A stretch of DNA of 5,874 nucleotides from Candidatus Latescibacterota bacterium. GTDB lineage: Bacteria > Latescibacterota > UBA2968 > UBA8231. The stretch covers positions 1 through 5,874 of the forward strand of contig JAJDYK010000220.1 in assembly GCA_022825185.1 (NCBI GenBank). Reading direction: 5' to 3'. Positions 5,105 through 5,874 of this stretch are shown here, piece after piece. A program made the position numbers and the translations under genes. Position 1 is the first letter of the stretch, and each line of letters starts with the position of its first letter. Under the pieces are notes generated by a model. That model saw only the letters and a list, made by a program, of their open reading frames with translations. It ran no database searches and was not told the origin of the DNA.

Positions 5105-5874
5105 ATGGAACGAGGGAGAGCAGTGTTGAAAGCGATGCGAAGTCTTGCAGTGATCGGCGCTCTACTTGGCCTAACTCCGGCGCATGGGCAGGAGGACTAC
5201 CAGAGTCGGTTAGGGGTACAGCGCGGCGGTGCGGTCAGTTTTGAGCCTATTGGCCCAGGCGTAATATTTGGCGCACTCGACCCGACGGTCAAAAAGTGGT
5301 ACGTGCCGCAGGAACTCTTCGTGGACTACGGTTGGCGTCAGTGGGAGTACTCCAACTACGCCCGCACCCCGTATGAGCGCTACGTCAACACCACCCGCGA
5401 GGGCGACTACTTCTACGATGTGTACGGCAACTTCACCACCCATGGTTGGCTGATCTACGACTGGCGTCAGGATCAACCGTTGCCCTTGGGCAGTGGCATC
5501 TTCCAGGGTTCGCGATTTAATACTTGGTTCAACGCGGTGACCATCAGCGGCGATTCGCAGGGTCAGTACAACTACGCGATCACGGTGGGCGACCGGATTC
5601 GCACGACGCTGACGCCGATGACGTTTTCCAAGCCGGACTTCAACGGGGTGCAGATCGACTTTGCCTCGGACAAGTACCAGGCGACGATTCTCGCCTCGCG
5701 CATTAGTGAGCCGATTCGCGGGTCCTCGCAGGGCCTCGGCGGCAGCACTGAGCCGGTTTCTCAGACTAATACGACCTCGATGTTTGGTGGGCGGGCGACG
5801 TTCCAGGTCGGCGACTTCATCACACTGGGGGCCACACTAGTCGATGCCCGCAACGCCAATACCACCCTCGATCT
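5105..5874 (+). CDS. Probable outer-membrane beta-barrel protein (C-terminus beyond the window)
   Basis: The frame is open for 256 codons to the window edge. Residues 12-28 form a signal peptide core (RSLAVIGALLGLTPAHG, likely cut before Gln29) with no lipobox Cys. The mature part is rich in Tyr, Trp, Phe, Thr and Gly and shows short alternating polar/apolar strands separated by turns. Examples are FNTWFNAVTISG, YNYAITVGDRIRTTL, YQATILASRIS and FITLGATLVDA, a texture typical of outer-membrane barrels and porins. I do not recognise a specific family. The gene starts 6 bases after the surface-protein stop, so the two are almost certainly one operon. The start is uncertain: ATG 5105 has a GAGGA only 3 bases upstream. 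In-frame GTG 5123 and TTG 5126 follow a better GAGGGAG at 5112-5118, and ATG 5135 would give a compact MRSLAV signal. All of these keep the signal peptide core. Confidence 0.65.
   Translation, partial: MERGRAVLKAMRSLAVIGALLGLTPAHGQEDYQSRLGVQRGGAVSFEPIGPGVIFGALDPTVKKWYVPQELFVDYGWRQWEYSNYARTPYERYVNTTREGDYFYDVYGNFTTHGWLIYDWRQDQPLPLGSGIFQGSRFNTWFNAVTISGDSQGQYNYAITVGDRIRTTLTPMTFSKPDFNGVQIDFASDKYQATILASRISEPIRGSSQGLGGSTEPVSQTNTTSMFGGRATFQVGDFITLGATLVDARNANTTLD
5112..5118 (+). promoter_or_regulatory. Shine-Dalgarno-like GAGGGAG inside the 5' end of the barrel gene
   Basis: GAGGGAG lies 7 bases before TTG 5126 and 4 bases before GTG 5123, both in frame with the barrel protein. It is a better ribosome-site match and spacing than the GAGGA just before ATG 5105. 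The true start could therefore be 18-21 bases downstream of the annotated one, with a signal peptide beginning near LKAMRS. Confidence 0.35.

Overview
The window looks like chromosome of a Gram-negative bacterium with GC-rich coding sequence and an AT-rich intergenic gap. All four genes appear to encode exported or envelope proteins. They are a lipoprotein of the SurA/PpiC type, a secreted pentapeptide-repeat protein, a large secreted protein ending in a FlgD/CHU_C-like Ig domain, and the front of a probable outer-membrane beta-barrel. The 'SPNGDGIND ... WDGKNDAG ... PGNY' tail is common in FCB-type and related uncultured lineages (Bacteroidota, Latescibacterota, Poribacteria-like genomes). 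I therefore infer a lineage of that kind, but no marker gene is present and the assignment is weak.

Layout: two divergent transcription units face away from a 252-base gap (2621-2872). Leftward, a 564-residue lipoprotein with two SurA_N-plus-parvulin modules (926-2620) is followed by a secreted pentapeptide-repeat protein (start at 926, running off the left edge). The two are coupled by a TGATG stop/start overlap. The pentapeptide gene is open to the window edge, and a repetitive Gly/Val-rich frame opposite it is only its shadow. Rightward, a 741-residue multidomain surface protein (2873-5098) is followed after 6 bases by a probable beta-barrel gene (from 5105, running off the right edge). 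The gap contains a sigma70-like promoter for the rightward unit. A perfect 14-bp palindrome sits directly downstream of its -10 box, where a repressor operator would be expected. A weaker promoter can be drawn for the leftward unit.

Working model (inference): the window is an envelope-biogenesis and cell-surface cluster. The periplasmic chaperone lipoprotein would help fold or deliver outer-membrane and surface proteins, and the rightward pair would be a surface protein with its outer-membrane partner. Both parvulin domains appear to lack the conserved histidines, so the lipoprotein is more likely a holdase-type chaperone than an active isomerase. I see no RNA genes, insertion sequences, CRISPR arrays, integrase sites or convincing terminators.
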